The notes below the pieces were generated by a model. It was not told the origin of the DNA, did no database searches, and saw nothing but the letters and a program-made list of their open reading frames with translations. The translations under genes were made by a program, and so were the position numbers. Below are positions 1 to 7,464 of a stretch of 64,000 nt of DNA, piece by piece; the first letter of the stretch is position 1, and each line of letters opens with the position of its first letter. This DNA is from Streptomyces sp. Je 1-369 (GTDB lineage: Bacteria; Actinomycetota; Actinomycetes; Streptomycetales; Streptomycetaceae), in the NCBI RefSeq assembly GCF_026810505.1, contig NZ_CP101750.1:4493254-4557253 (forward strand), written 5' to 3'.

Positions 1-467
1 GCGTCGGCCGTTGGCGGGTGGGCGATGTGGCGCTCGGGGTCCCAGGCAGGTTCTACCCAGACGGGCTCGACGCCTGAAAGGATCAGGCCCGCGATCACCG
101 ACTTGTGGGCGTCACGTCCGACCAGGAGACGGCGGTGCGGCGCGGTCACCGTCAGCATGGCCGCCTTGACCGACAAGGAGCTGCCGCAGGTCGAGAAGAA
201 CGTGTGCTCGGCGTGGACGGCGTCGGCCATCAACCGTTGGGCGCCCTCCAGGATCTGATGGCGGCTCAACCGGTCGTCGAGCCCGCCCGTGGCGAGTACG
301 TCGCCGAGGAACACCGCCTCGCCGAGCACCTTCCTGACCCGGGGGTCGGCGCCCCGCGCCTGCTTGTGGCCCGGCGGGGTGAAGGCGAGCTCGTCGGCCT
401 TGTGGTAGCGCTCCAGCGCGTCCAGGACGGGCGCCTCGTCGTGGTTCAAGCTTCGGTTCGCAGCCAT
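1..467 (-). CDS. Orn/Lys/Arg decarboxylase-type PLP enzyme, N-terminal fragment
   Basis: This leftward reading frame starts at ATG 467 and runs off the left edge, so only about 155 N-terminal residues are present. The fragment contains FTPPGHKQ near residue 30, then TFFSTCGSS and LVGRDAHKS, the substrate-entry and cofactor-contact segments of fold-type I basic amino acid decarboxylases. That family decarboxylates lysine, ornithine or arginine with PLP; the Schiff-base lysine would lie beyond the window. The start is supported by family-typical length before the PPGHK motif, but the ribosome binding site is weak. Substrate cannot be judged from this piece. An aminotransferase-like relative is the main alternative. 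Confidence 0.8.
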   Translation of the reverse strand, partial: MAANRSLNHDEAPVLDALERYHKADELAFTPPGHKQARGADPRVRKVLGEAVFLGDVLATGGLDDRLSRHQILEGAQRLMADAVHAEHTFFSTCGSSLSVKAAMLTVTAPHRRLLVGRDAHKSVIAGLILSGVEPVWVEPAWDPERHIAHPPTAD

Positions 468-521
468 GCCAGGAGCAGTTCCCCTTCCTCCGTGCACGAA
501 TCAGGGCCTATCTGCGCGCCA

Positions 522-537
522 TGTTTCACGTGAAACA
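522..537. other. parS: parS, ParB-binding palindrome (perfect 16-mer)
   Basis: TGTTTCACGTGAAACA is a perfect 16-bp palindrome containing the 14-bp core GTTTCACGTGAAAC recognised by ParB in Streptomyces and Bacillus. It lies in the short gap between the decarboxylase start and the end of the DUF5324 gene. Such sites cluster around oriC and load the segregation complex. Confidence 0.95.
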
Positions 538-541
538 ACGC

Positions 542-572
542 GGGGCGGGCAGACCGTCCGGTCCCCCGCCCC
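542..572 (-). terminator. Hairpin terminator after the DUF5324 gene
   Basis: GGGGCGGG (542-549) pairs with CCCGCCCC (565-572) just past the stop codon of the leftward DUF5324 gene. It has no clear U-tract, which is normal for Streptomyces terminators. Confidence 0.55.
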
Positions 573-590
573 ACGACGTCGTAGACGGCG

Positions 591-1310
591 TCAGCCGCGC
601 TTGTCCCGGTCGGTCGCTTCGGCCTCGGCCTCCGCCTGCTTGGCCTGCACCTCGGGGTCGAGGGCGGCCTGACCGCTGCCGTCGACCGAGGTCAGCGGCG
701 TGCTGTCGGGCACCTCCGTGGCCGCGGGCGGCTCGACCAGCCAGTCGGGGTTGGCCTGCTTGTCCCACCACTTCCACGCGGCCACGGCACCGCCGGCGAG
801 CAGGCCGAGGACAGCGAGCCGCTTGACGAGGCGGCCCCTCTTGGCCCTGCGCTCGTGCTTGCGTACCAGACGCTGGATCTCTCCCGCCGAGACCTGACCG
901 CGCAGCGCGGCGAGAGCCGCCGTGCCACGGGACGTGGCCTCCTCGCGGACGGGCTGCGCGGCGGCGACCGCCTGCTCGATGCGGGGCCTGGAGTAGTCGG
1001 CGGCCTGGCGGGCGGCCTTGCGGGTACGGGCGGCGGCTTCGTGTGCGGCGTGGTCGACCTTCGGCGGCACATGGGTGCGGGCCTGCTCGACACGGGGGGC
1101 GACGTGGGCGCCGTACTGCACGCGGGCCTGTTCGGCGGCCTGCTGGGCAGCAGAAGACACCTTGGGTGCGATGCGTACGCGCGCTTCGTGGGCGTAATGA
1201 GTGGCCCGGTCCTTGGCCGTGTCGGCGTAAGGTGCCACCGCGTCCGCGGCGTGACGCACGCTGTCCTTGGCCGAGCCGGTCGCGGCGCGCACGCTGTCGA
1301 TGCGGGTCAC
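591..1310 (-). CDS. DUF5324 family membrane-anchored Ala-rich protein
   Basis: About 239 residues. The frame is open further upstream, but GTG 1310 has an AGGAGGA box 6-8 bases ahead and is the preferred start. The sequence is very rich in Ala, Arg, His and Gln in long amphipathic heptad-like stretches (roughly residues 5-145). A short membrane segment follows (VLGLLAGGAVAAW, about 175-190), then a charged C-terminal tail. This matches the actinobacterial DUF5324 family as I recall it; no enzymatic motif is visible. The helical part resembles apolipoprotein/YtxH-like stress or envelope proteins. It is followed by a hairpin and parS. Function unknown. Confidence 0.7.
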   Translation of the reverse strand: MTRIDSVRAATGSAKDSVRHAADAVAPYADTAKDRATHYAHEARVRIAPKVSSAAQQAAEQARVQYGAHVAPRVEQARTHVPPKVDHAAHEAAARTRKAARQAADYSRPRIEQAVAAAQPVREEATSRGTAALAALRGQVSAGEIQRLVRKHERRAKRGRLVKRLAVLGLLAGGAVAAWKWWDKQANPDWLVEPPAATEVPDSTPLTSVDGSGQAALDPEVQAKQAEAEAEATDRDKRG

Positions 1311-1611
1311 GGGATCCTCCTCCTCGGTGGCGTATAGGTATGTCACCTTTCCACCCTTTCAGGGATCATGCCTTTCGGATCGCTCCGATGACATGCGAGG
1401 GCGGGCATCCGGGTCATGGAAGCTGACCCCGGCATTCTGAGTTCCTGTTTTCGCGCGTTTCAGTCTCTGAACCAGGCAAAATCTCTGCGGCGGAGAGCTC
1501 CCGGCCGACAATGCCACGGATCCCTCCGGTGCGCGCCCGGTCGGTGGCTACTCGTCCCAATCCGGTCCGTGCGAGGATCGGGGTGTCACAGAAGACAACG
1601 GAAGGCAGATC
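1311..1611. other. Divergent intergenic region, no gene seen
   Basis: This region separates the leftward DUF5324 gene from rightward ppiA and must hold both promoters. I found no convincing open frame, palindrome or riboswitch-like element in it. Confidence 0.5.
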
Positions 1612-2145
1612 GTGGCTGAGCAGCTTTACGCCACCCTGAAGACCAACCAGGGCGACATCGAGGTCCGGCTTCTGCCGAACCACGCGCCCAAGACGGTCAA
1701 GAACTTTGTTGAGCTCGCTCAGGGCGAGCGCGAGTGGGTCCACCCCGCGACCGGCAAGAAGACCTCGGACCGCCTGTACGACGGCACCGTCTTCCACCGG
1801 GTGATCAGCGGTTTCATGATCCAGGGCGGCGACCCGCTGGGCAACGGCACCGGTGGCCCCGGCTACGAGTTCGAGGACGAGTTCCACCCGGACCTCGCCT
1901 TCGACAAGCCGTACCTGCTGGCGATGGCCAACGCCGGTCCGGGCACCAACGGCTCGCAGTTCTTCGTGACTGTCTCGCCGACGGCGTGGCTGACCCGCAA
2001 GCACACGATCTTCGGCGAGGTCACCAACGACGCCAGCAAGAAGGTCGTGGACGCCATCGGGGGCACCCAGACCAACCCGCGCACCGACCGCCCGGTCAAC
2101 GACGTGGTCATCGAGTCCGTGGTCATCGAGACCCGCGACGCCTGA
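1612..2145 (+). CDS. ppiA: Cyclophilin-type peptidyl-prolyl cis-trans isomerase
   Basis: 177 residues, the usual size of a cytoplasmic cyclophilin with no signal peptide. It catalyses cis-trans isomerisation of Xaa-Pro bonds. The diagnostic segments are present in order: FHRVISGFMIQGGDP (active-site Arg and Phe, about residues 62-76), LAMANAGPGTNGSQFFVT (about 103-120) and KHTIFGEV. The GTG start has GGAAGG upstream. It is the first gene of a block syntenic with M. tuberculosis Rv0009 onward, which supports the ppiA name. A strong hairpin follows, so it is probably monocistronic. Confidence 0.95.
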   Translation: MAEQLYATLKTNQGDIEVRLLPNHAPKTVKNFVELAQGEREWVHPATGKKTSDRLYDGTVFHRVISGFMIQGGDPLGNGTGGPGYEFEDEFHPDLAFDKPYLLAMANAGPGTNGSQFFVTVSPTAWLTRKHTIFGEVTNDASKKVVDAIGGTQTNPRTDRPVNDVVIESVVIETRDA

Positions 2146-2181
2146 CCTGCGCGTACCCGCGCGTTCCGCGAGGGAACCAAA

Positions 2182-2215
2182 CCGCCCCGCCCATCCGTAA
2201 GGAAGGGCGGGGCGG
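2182..2215 (+). terminator. Intrinsic-type terminator after ppiA
   Basis: An 11-bp perfect GC stem: CCGCCCCGCCC (2182-2192) pairs with GGGCGGGGCGG (2205-2215) across a 12-base loop, 37 bases past the ppiA stop. Confidence 0.8.
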
Positions 2216-2269
2216 CGCGTTGCCACGTGTGCCGTCGCAGTGCCTTCGTACGGAGATTGAGGGGACCCC

Positions 2270-3166
2270 ATGGACCAGGCGCCAGGCAGCCCGGAGGAGC
2301 CACAAGGGGCGGCGGACGTGCCCTCCTGCTACCGGCACCCGGACCGTGAGACCGGCATCACCTGCACGCGCTGCGAGCGCCCCATCTGCCCCGAATGCAT
2401 GGTCAGCGCCTCGGTCGGCTTCCAGTGCCCCGAGTGCGTCCGTGGCGGTTCGGGCACGGGCCACGCGCCGACCGCCAACCAGCCGCGCACGGTCGCGGGT
2501 GGCACGGTCGCCGCCGACCCGCGCCTGGTCACCAAGATCCTGGTGGGGTTGAACCTCGCCCTGTTCCTCGTGCAGCTTTCAGTGGGGGACAGCTTCACCG
2601 ACCGGTTCTCCCTGCTGGGCCGGGCCTACGTCCCGGAGTTCGGCACGGTCGAGGGCGTCGCCGAGGGCCAGTGGTACCGCCTGGTGACGTCGATGTTCCT
2701 GCACAGCAGCTACATGCACATCGCGTTCAACATGCTCAGCCTGTGGTGGATCGGCGGCCCGCTGGAAGCCGCACTCGGCCGCGTCCGCTACCTCGCGCTG
2801 TATGCGGCGTCGGGTCTCGCGGGCAGCGCGCTGACGTATCTGCTCGCGGAGCCGAACGTGGGCTCCGTCGGAGCGTCCGGCGCCATCTTCGGCCTCTTCG
2901 GTGCGACCGCCATTCTGATGAAGCGGCTGAACTACGACCTGCGGCCGGTCATCGCGCTGCTTGTGATCAACATGATGATCACCATCTTCTGGCCCAACAT
3001 CGCCTGGCAGGCGCACGTGGGCGGGCTCGTCGGCGGTCTCATCGTCGGCTACGCGATGGTGCACGCGCCCCGCGAGCGGCGGAACCTCATCCAGTACGGC
3101 AGCTGTGCGCTGGTGCTGCTCGCGACGGTGGTCATGGTCGTCATGAGGACCGCCGAGCTCACCTGA
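2270..3166 (+). CDS. Rhomboid intramembrane serine protease with N-terminal zinc ribbon
   Basis: 298 residues; ATG preceded by GAGGGGA. Residues 20-56 carry paired Cys motifs (CTRC, CPEC, CPEC) plus His, a B-box-like zinc site. From about residue 85 a rhomboid core follows with about six membrane segments: HSSYMHIAFNM (His/Asn helix, 145-155), GASGAIFG (catalytic Ser203) and WQAHVGGLVGG (catalytic His249). The enzyme would cleave membrane protein substrates within the bilayer. It sits between ppiA and crgA, as in other actinobacteria. The zinc module may recruit or sense substrate, which is inference. Substrates are unknown. Confidence 0.93.
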   Translation: MDQAPGSPEEPQGAADVPSCYRHPDRETGITCTRCERPICPECMVSASVGFQCPECVRGGSGTGHAPTANQPRTVAGGTVAADPRLVTKILVGLNLALFLVQLSVGDSFTDRFSLLGRAYVPEFGTVEGVAEGQWYRLVTSMFLHSSYMHIAFNMLSLWWIGGPLEAALGRVRYLALYAASGLAGSALTYLLAEPNVGSVGASGAIFGLFGATAILMKRLNYDLRPVIALLVINMMITIFWPNIAWQAHVGGLVGGLIVGYAMVHAPRERRNLIQYGSCALVLLATVVMVVMRTAELT

Positions 3167-3176
3167 CGTACTGACG

Positions 3177-3375
3177 TTGTCCACAGCGTGTGCCGGATCT
3201 TGTGCATGCTGTGGGGAACAACCGTGCCCCCTGTCGCTGACCTGGGTTTCCCCAGGAAGGACAAGGGGCACGCGGCGAACAGAGTTCCGGTCGGCCAGTC
3301 ACACCGGCGTCAACCGGCCGAAGGTTATCCACAGATCTTCAGACCTTTTCCCCATGTGGATAGCGCTGTGGATAA
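3177..3375. other. Cluster of DnaA boxes between rhomboid gene and crgA
   Basis: Strict boxes: TTGTCCACA 3177-3185 (+), TTATCCACA 3325-3333 (+), CTATCCACA 3355-3363 (-) and TTATCCACA 3367-3375 (-). Degenerate ones: TTCCCCACA 3210-3218 (-) and TTTTCCCCA 3346-3354 (+). TTGTCCACA is the Streptomyces consensus. Four near-consensus boxes in 199 bases of non-coding DNA exceed chance. No dnaA or dnaN is nearby, so this is not oriC itself but may bind or titrate DnaA. I recall extra-oriC DnaA-box clusters being described in Streptomyces. Confidence 0.8.
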
Positions 3376-3422
3376 CTCAGGGCAAGGCTTGCGTCGGAGC
3401 AGGGGGTTCGGGGCATGCGGAA

Positions 3423-3450
3423 GCTGAGGCAGGACCAGGCCTGCCTCAGC
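3423..3450 (-). terminator. Hairpin terminator after crgA
   Basis: GCTGAGGCAGG (3423-3433) and CCTGCCTCAGC (3440-3450) form a perfect 11-bp stem with a 6-base loop, 10 bases beyond the crgA stop. Confidence 0.75.
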
Positions 3451-3459
3451 CGGGGAAGC

Positions 3460-3717
3460 CTACTTCCACTGGGTGGAGACGCCGAACCCCGCGGCGATGA
3501 AGCCGAAGCCCACCACGATGTTCCAGTTGCCCAGCGGATCGATCGGCAGCTTTCCGTCCGTGACGTAGAAGACGACGATCCAGGCGAGGCCGATGAGGAA
3601 CATCGCCAGCATCACCGGAGCCACCCAGCTGCGATTCGTCAGCTTGATGGTCGTCGCCTTCTTCGCGGGCGGCGGCGTGTAGTCGTCTGCCTTCTTGCGG
3701 ATACGTGACTTCGGCAC
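3460..3717 (-). CDS. crgA: CrgA, cell division/septation membrane protein
   Basis: 85 residues from GTG 3717, which has AGGAGAG upstream; the open frame extends further but this start gives the family length. It opens with a basic tail ([17 protein letters not shown]), then two membrane helices (about residues 31-52 and 66-80) joined by a short loop, ending GFGVSTQWK. CrgA in Streptomyces coordinates growth and FtsZ-dependent sporulation septation, and in mycobacteria it bridges FtsZ and the septal synthases. It is divergent from the DUF881 gene and close to pbpA and rodA/ftsW, which fits a division role. Confidence 0.96.
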   Translation of the reverse strand: MPKSRIRKKADDYTPPPAKKATTIKLTNRSWVAPVMLAMFLIGLAWIVVFYVTDGKLPIDPLGNWNIVVGFGFIAAGFGVSTQWK

Positions 3718-3859
3718 GAGGGTCTCTCCTGTCGATGCGCTGCGTGGCCGCGCAGGTAACTGTTGTCTGGCGCCGGGCGGGACGTCACGGGGAGCTGAAG
3801 CCTCCCCCGGGCGTCCGTTAGCGTAGTGCTTCCGCGGCGTCGAAGGAGATAAGGGTACG

Positions 3860-4630
3860 TTGAGCAATTCTGCCGACTCCCACAAAGGTCCCGTTCGGCG
3901 CCCCCGATGGCGTCCGGTTCGGGTGCTTACGGGTGCTGTTTTCGCTCTCGCCGGGCTGATCTTCTTCACCAGTTTCAACACGGCCAAGGGCACCAACATT
4001 CGTACCGATGCCTCGCTGCTGAAACTCTCCGACCTCATTCAGGAGCGCAGCCACAAGAACGGCGCCCTCGACGAGTCCAACGGAACGCTGCGCGACGACG
4101 TCGAGTCGCTCGCCCAGCGAGACGGCGGCGGCACCAAGGCGGACGACGCCCGGCTCGACGCGCTGGAGGAGAACGCCGGCACCAAGAAGCTCAACGGCAA
4201 GGCGGTCACGGTCACCCTCGCCGACGCCCCGCCCAACGCCACCGCCAAGCTCCCCGGCTACCCCGAGCCCCAGCCCAACGACCTGGTCATCCACCAGCAG
4301 GACCTCCAGGCCGTGGTCAACGCCCTCTGGAAGGGCGGCGCCAAGGGCATCAAGGTCATGGATCAGCGCCTGATCTCCACGAGCGCCGTGCGCTGCGTCG
4401 GCAACACCCTGATCCTCCAGGGCCGCGTCTACTCCCCGCCGTACAAGGTGACCGCGGTCGGCGACCCCGACAAGCTCAGGACCGCCCTCGCGGCCTCCCC
4501 CGAGATCCAGAACTACATGCTCTACGTCAACGCGTACGGTCTCGGCTGGAAAGTGGACGACGACGGAGCGGTGACTCTTCCCGGCTACTCGGGCACAGTG
4601 GATCTCCACTACGCGAAGCCCGCGGAGTAG
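3860..4630 (+). CDS. DUF881 family membrane-anchored extracytoplasmic protein
   Basis: 256 residues from a TTG start preceded by AAGGAGA at 10 bases. A basic N-terminus leads into one membrane helix (about residues 22-42). Next come a coiled-coil-like stretch (about 55-110) and a globular DUF881 region with the family pattern [24 protein letters not shown] and [12 protein letters not shown]. The domain is predicted outside the membrane. It is the counterpart of Rv0012, found next to crgA and pabA in actinobacteria. It heads the sortase operon with an 18-base gap to the next gene. Molecular function unknown; a division or wall role is inferred from context only. Confidence 0.85.
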   Translation: MSNSADSHKGPVRRPRWRPVRVLTGAVFALAGLIFFTSFNTAKGTNIRTDASLLKLSDLIQERSHKNGALDESNGTLRDDVESLAQRDGGGTKADDARLDALEENAGTKKLNGKAVTVTLADAPPNATAKLPGYPEPQPNDLVIHQQDLQAVVNALWKGGAKGIKVMDQRLISTSAVRCVGNTLILQGRVYSPPYKVTAVGDPDKLRTALAASPEIQNYMLYVNAYGLGWKVDDDGAVTLPGYSGTVDLHYAKPAE

Positions 4631-4648
4631 CCGCACCTGGGGGGACCC

Positions 4649-5377
4649 GTGTCCGTGCGCGTGCTCGTCAGGACGTTCAGCGAACTGTGCATCACCGTCG
4701 GGACGCTGATCGTGCTCTTCGTCGTGTACGTCCTGTTCTGGACCGGTGTGAAGGCCGACAGCGCCATGGACAGCCAGATCGACGAGTTGCAGGACCGGTG
4801 GGCGCGGGGCGCGGTCTCCACGGGGGCGGACGACAAGCCCACCGGGACCCCGCCGGACTCCTCTCCGGACTCCTCTCCGGGCTCGTTGGACGAACCCGCC
4901 CCCTACAAGGACGGCAAAGCCTTCGCCGTCATGTACATCCCGCGGTTCGGTTTCACGTGGAACAAGCCCGTGCTCCACGGCACCGGCACCGACGTCCTCA
5001 AGAAGGGCCTCGGCCACTACGCCTCCACGGCCCGCCTCGGCCAGAAGGGCAACTTCGCCGTGGCGGGCCACCGCCGCACCTACGGCGACCCCTTCAAGGA
5101 CTTCCCGGAACTGCGCCCCGACGACGCCGTGGTCCTCACCGACGGCGCGACCTGGTTCACGTACCGCATCGACAGGAAGCCCTACAGGACGCTCCCCGGC
5201 GACATCGACGTCATTGATCCCGTGCCGCGCAGATCCGGCTATGACGGCCCGGGCCGTTACCTCACCCTTACGACCTGTGAACCAGAGTGGGGCCACAGTC
5301 ACCGGCTGATCGTCTGGGCACATCTGGACGCGACCCAGCCCGTGGAGGCCGGGAAACCGGAGGCACTGCGCCGTTAG
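4649..5377 (+). CDS. Class E sortase (first of three)
   Basis: 242 residues. An N-terminal membrane helix (about 13-32) anchors the enzyme with its catalytic domain outside. The transpeptidase triad is readable as His141 (AGHRRTYGDPF), Cys210 (TLTTC) and Arg219. Class E sortases of high-GC Gram-positives cleave LAXTG-type signals and attach proteins, such as chaplins in Streptomyces, to the wall. A low-complexity linker SSPDSSPGS precedes the barrel and is encoded by a short direct repeat. It contains a near-perfect parS inside its coding sequence (4950-4963). GTG start with GGGGGGA upstream. Confidence 0.93.
   Translation: MSVRVLVRTFSELCITVGTLIVLFVVYVLFWTGVKADSAMDSQIDELQDRWARGAVSTGADDKPTGTPPDSSPDSSPGSLDEPAPYKDGKAFAVMYIPRFGFTWNKPVLHGTGTDVLKKGLGHYASTARLGQKGNFAVAGHRRTYGDPFKDFPELRPDDAVVLTDGATWFTYRIDRKPYRTLPGDIDVIDPVPRRSGYDGPGRYLTLTTCEPEWGHSHRLIVWAHLDATQPVEAGKPEALRR
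4950..4963. other. parS-like site inside the first sortase gene (13/14 match)
   Basis: GTTTCACGTGGAAC differs from the 14-bp parS core only at position 11 (G for A). It is translated as part of the sortase. ParB occupancy is plausible but unproven. Confidence 0.6.
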
Positions 5378-5429
5378 TCTGGTGCGGTACGGCGAGGGAG
5401 GCCCCGCCGTACGCGACGGAAGGGACGGC

Positions 5430-5591
5430 ATGTACGGCTGGATCTGGCGGCATCTGCCGGGAAACGCATGGGTGAGGGCACTGGTTTCCCTGGTGCTCGT
5501 CCTCGCGGTGGTCTATGTGCTGTTCCAGTACGTCTTCCCGTGGGCGGAGCCGCTGCTGCCCTTCAACGACGTCACCGTGGACGGCCAGTGA
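5430..5591 (+). CDS. Small single-span membrane protein
   Basis: 53 residues from ATG 5430 with GGAAGGGA upstream. It has a short amphipathic N-terminus (MYGWIWRHLPGNAWVRA), one strong hydrophobic span (about residues 17-37) and a short outer tail ending FNDVTVDGQ. Its stop TGA overlaps the GTG start of the amidotransferase gene by two bases, so the two are probably translationally coupled. I do not recognise a named family, though a protein of this type sits here in other Streptomyces. A structural partner for the sortases or CrgA is only a guess. Confidence 0.75.
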   Translation: MYGWIWRHLPGNAWVRALVSLVLVLAVVYVLFQYVFPWAEPLLPFNDVTVDGQ

Positions 5592-6247
5592 GCGCCGCCG
5601 GCGGCCCCAGCCGCAGCCGCATTCTCGTCGTGGACAACTACGACAGCTTCGTCTTCAACCTCGTCCAGTACCTGTACCAGCTGGGCGCCGAGTGCGAGGT
5701 CCTGCGCAACGACGAGGTCGAGCTGCGGCACGCGCAGGACGGCTTCGACGGCGTACTGCTGTCGCCCGGCCCCGGCACCCCGGAGCAGGCGGGCGTCTGC
5801 GTCGAGATGGTGCGCCACTGCGCCACCACCGCCGTGCCCGTCTTCGGCGTCTGCCTCGGCATGCAGTCCATGGCCGTGGCGTACGGCGGAGTGGTGGACC
5901 GCGCCCCCGAGCTCCTGCACGGCAAGACCTCGCTCGTCCGCCACGAGGGCAAGGGCGTCTTCGCCGGTCTGCCGTCCCCGTTCACCGCGACCCGCTACCA
6001 CTCGCTCGCCGCCGAGCCCACCACCGTCCCGGCCGACCTGGAGGTCACCGCGCGCACGGAGGACGGCATCATCATGGGCCTGCGCCACCGGGAACTCGCG
6101 GTCGAGGGCGTCCAGTTCCACCCGGAGTCCGTGCTGACCGAGCACGGCCACCTCATGCTGGCCAACTGGCTGGTGGAGTGCGGCGACACCGGAGCCGTCG
6201 CCCGATCGAGCGGGCTCGCCCCGGTGGTGGGCAGGGCCACGGCGTGA
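5588..6247 (+). CDS. pabA: Class I glutamine amidotransferase, PabA/TrpG type
   Basis: 219 residues from GTG 5588, overlapping the preceding stop. It is a complete triad amidotransferase: VVDNYDSFVFN at the N-terminus, LLSPGPGTP oxyanion region, nucleophile Cys89 in FGVCLGMQ, and His178/Glu180 in FHPES. It would release ammonia from glutamine for a chorismate-using partner, making aminodeoxychorismate (folate) or anthranilate (tryptophan). No pabB or trpE partner is in the window, so the product is undecided. The same gene (Rv0013) sits beside pknB in M. tuberculosis. Here it is locked into a sortase operon by overlaps at both ends. Confidence 0.92.
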   Translation: MSAAGGPSRSRILVVDNYDSFVFNLVQYLYQLGAECEVLRNDEVELRHAQDGFDGVLLSPGPGTPEQAGVCVEMVRHCATTAVPVFGVCLGMQSMAVAYGGVVDRAPELLHGKTSLVRHEGKGVFAGLPSPFTATRYHSLAAEPTTVPADLEVTARTEDGIIMGLRHRELAVEGVQFHPESVLTEHGHLMLANWLVECGDTGAVARSSGLAPVVGRATA

Positions 6248-7440
6248 CGGACCTGCGCCCCGAGCGCGACTCCTCCGGAGCCCCGTACGACGCGAGTGAC
6301 GCGTACGGGGACGACGGTGCGTTCGAGGCGGCGGTCGATCACCTGGAGGACCCCCTGACGGATCCGTTGCCGGGGCAGCACCCCTCACCGTGGTTCCGCA
6401 GCGGCAGCGGCAGCGCGGAGCCGGAGCAGCAGACATCGGCCGAGCAGCAGGCACCCGCCCGACCACAGGGGACTGCCGAGCCGCAGACGCCCGCCGAGCC
6501 GCGGGAACAGGAGCGGTACGACGCCGAGCCCACGTACGAGCAGCTGTACGGTGCCTACGTCCCGGAACAGCCCGCTCCCGTACCCGACGACGAGACCGTG
6601 GGCCTGCGGACCGCCGACACGCGGCGAATAGCGCAACCAGACCCCACCGAAGGCCGGGCCGCCCGCCGCAAGGCCGCCAAGAAGGGCGGCAGGCGCCCCG
6701 CGGAGTCGCCGCCGAGTGCCGCCCCCCTGTCGCGCGTCGAGGCCCGCCGCGCGGAGCGTGCCCGCAGGCCGTCCCCGGGCGCGGTGATCAGCCGGGGGCT
6801 CGGCGAGGTCTTCATCACGGTCGGCGTCCTGATGCTCCTCTTCGTCACGTACCAGCTCTGGTGGACGAACATCCGTGCCCAGCAGCAGGCCGACGGAGCC
6901 GCGCACGACCTCCAGGAGAGCTGGGCGCAGGGCAAGGGCAAGCCCGGCAGCTTCGAGCCGGGACAGGGCTTCGCTCTCCTCCACATTCCGCGCCTGGACG
7001 TCGTCGTGCCGGTCGCCGAGGGCATCGACAAGCAGCAGGTCCTCGACCGCGGCATGGTCGGCCACTACAACGAAGGCGCCACCAAGACCGCGATGCCGGA
7101 GGCGGAGAAGGGCAACTTCGCGGTCGCGGGCCACCGGAACACGCACGGCGAGCCGTTCCGCTACATCAACCGCCTGGAGCCGGGCGACCCGATCGTCGTC
7201 GAGACGCAGGACACGTACTTCGTCTACAAGATGGCGAGCATCCTGCCGCAGACCGCGCCCAGCAACACGAGTGTGATCGGCCCCGTGCCGCCGGGTTCGG
7301 GCTTCACCAAACCCGGCCGGTACATCACACTGACCACCTGCACCCCGGAATTCACGAGTAAGTATCGAATGATCGTCTGGGGCAAGATGGTCGAGGAGCG
7401 ACCGCGCGACAAGGGCAAACCGAGCGCGCTCGTGAACTAG
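6244..7440 (+). CDS. Class E sortase with long disordered N-terminus (second of three)
   Basis: 398 residues from GTG 6244, overlapping the pabA stop (GTGA). The first about 185 residues are a cytoplasmic, probably disordered region rich in Pro, Glu, Gln and then Arg/Lys/Ala, far longer than in its two paralogues. A membrane helix (about 188-207) and the sortase barrel follow, with His297 (AGHRNTHGEPF), Cys366 (TLTTC) and Arg375. Enzymatically it should match the other class E sortases. The long tail could interact with kinases or cytoskeletal proteins, which is inference. Confidence 0.92.
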   Translation: MTDLRPERDSSGAPYDASDAYGDDGAFEAAVDHLEDPLTDPLPGQHPSPWFRSGSGSAEPEQQTSAEQQAPARPQGTAEPQTPAEPREQERYDAEPTYEQLYGAYVPEQPAPVPDDETVGLRTADTRRIAQPDPTEGRAARRKAAKKGGRRPAESPPSAAPLSRVEARRAERARRPSPGAVISRGLGEVFITVGVLMLLFVTYQLWWTNIRAQQQADGAAHDLQESWAQGKGKPGSFEPGQGFALLHIPRLDVVVPVAEGIDKQQVLDRGMVGHYNEGATKTAMPEAEKGNFAVAGHRNTHGEPFRYINRLEPGDPIVVETQDTYFVYKMASILPQTAPSNTSVIGPVPPGSGFTKPGRYITLTTCTPEFTSKYRMIVWGKMVEERPRDKGKPSALVN

Positions 7441-7464
7441 AACGGTGAGAACGGGGCGGAACCA

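Noticed and set aside
3177..3375. DnaA-box cluster considered as oriC itself
   Set aside because: No dnaA or dnaN alongside, far fewer boxes than expected for Streptomyces oriC and no AT-rich unwinding region.
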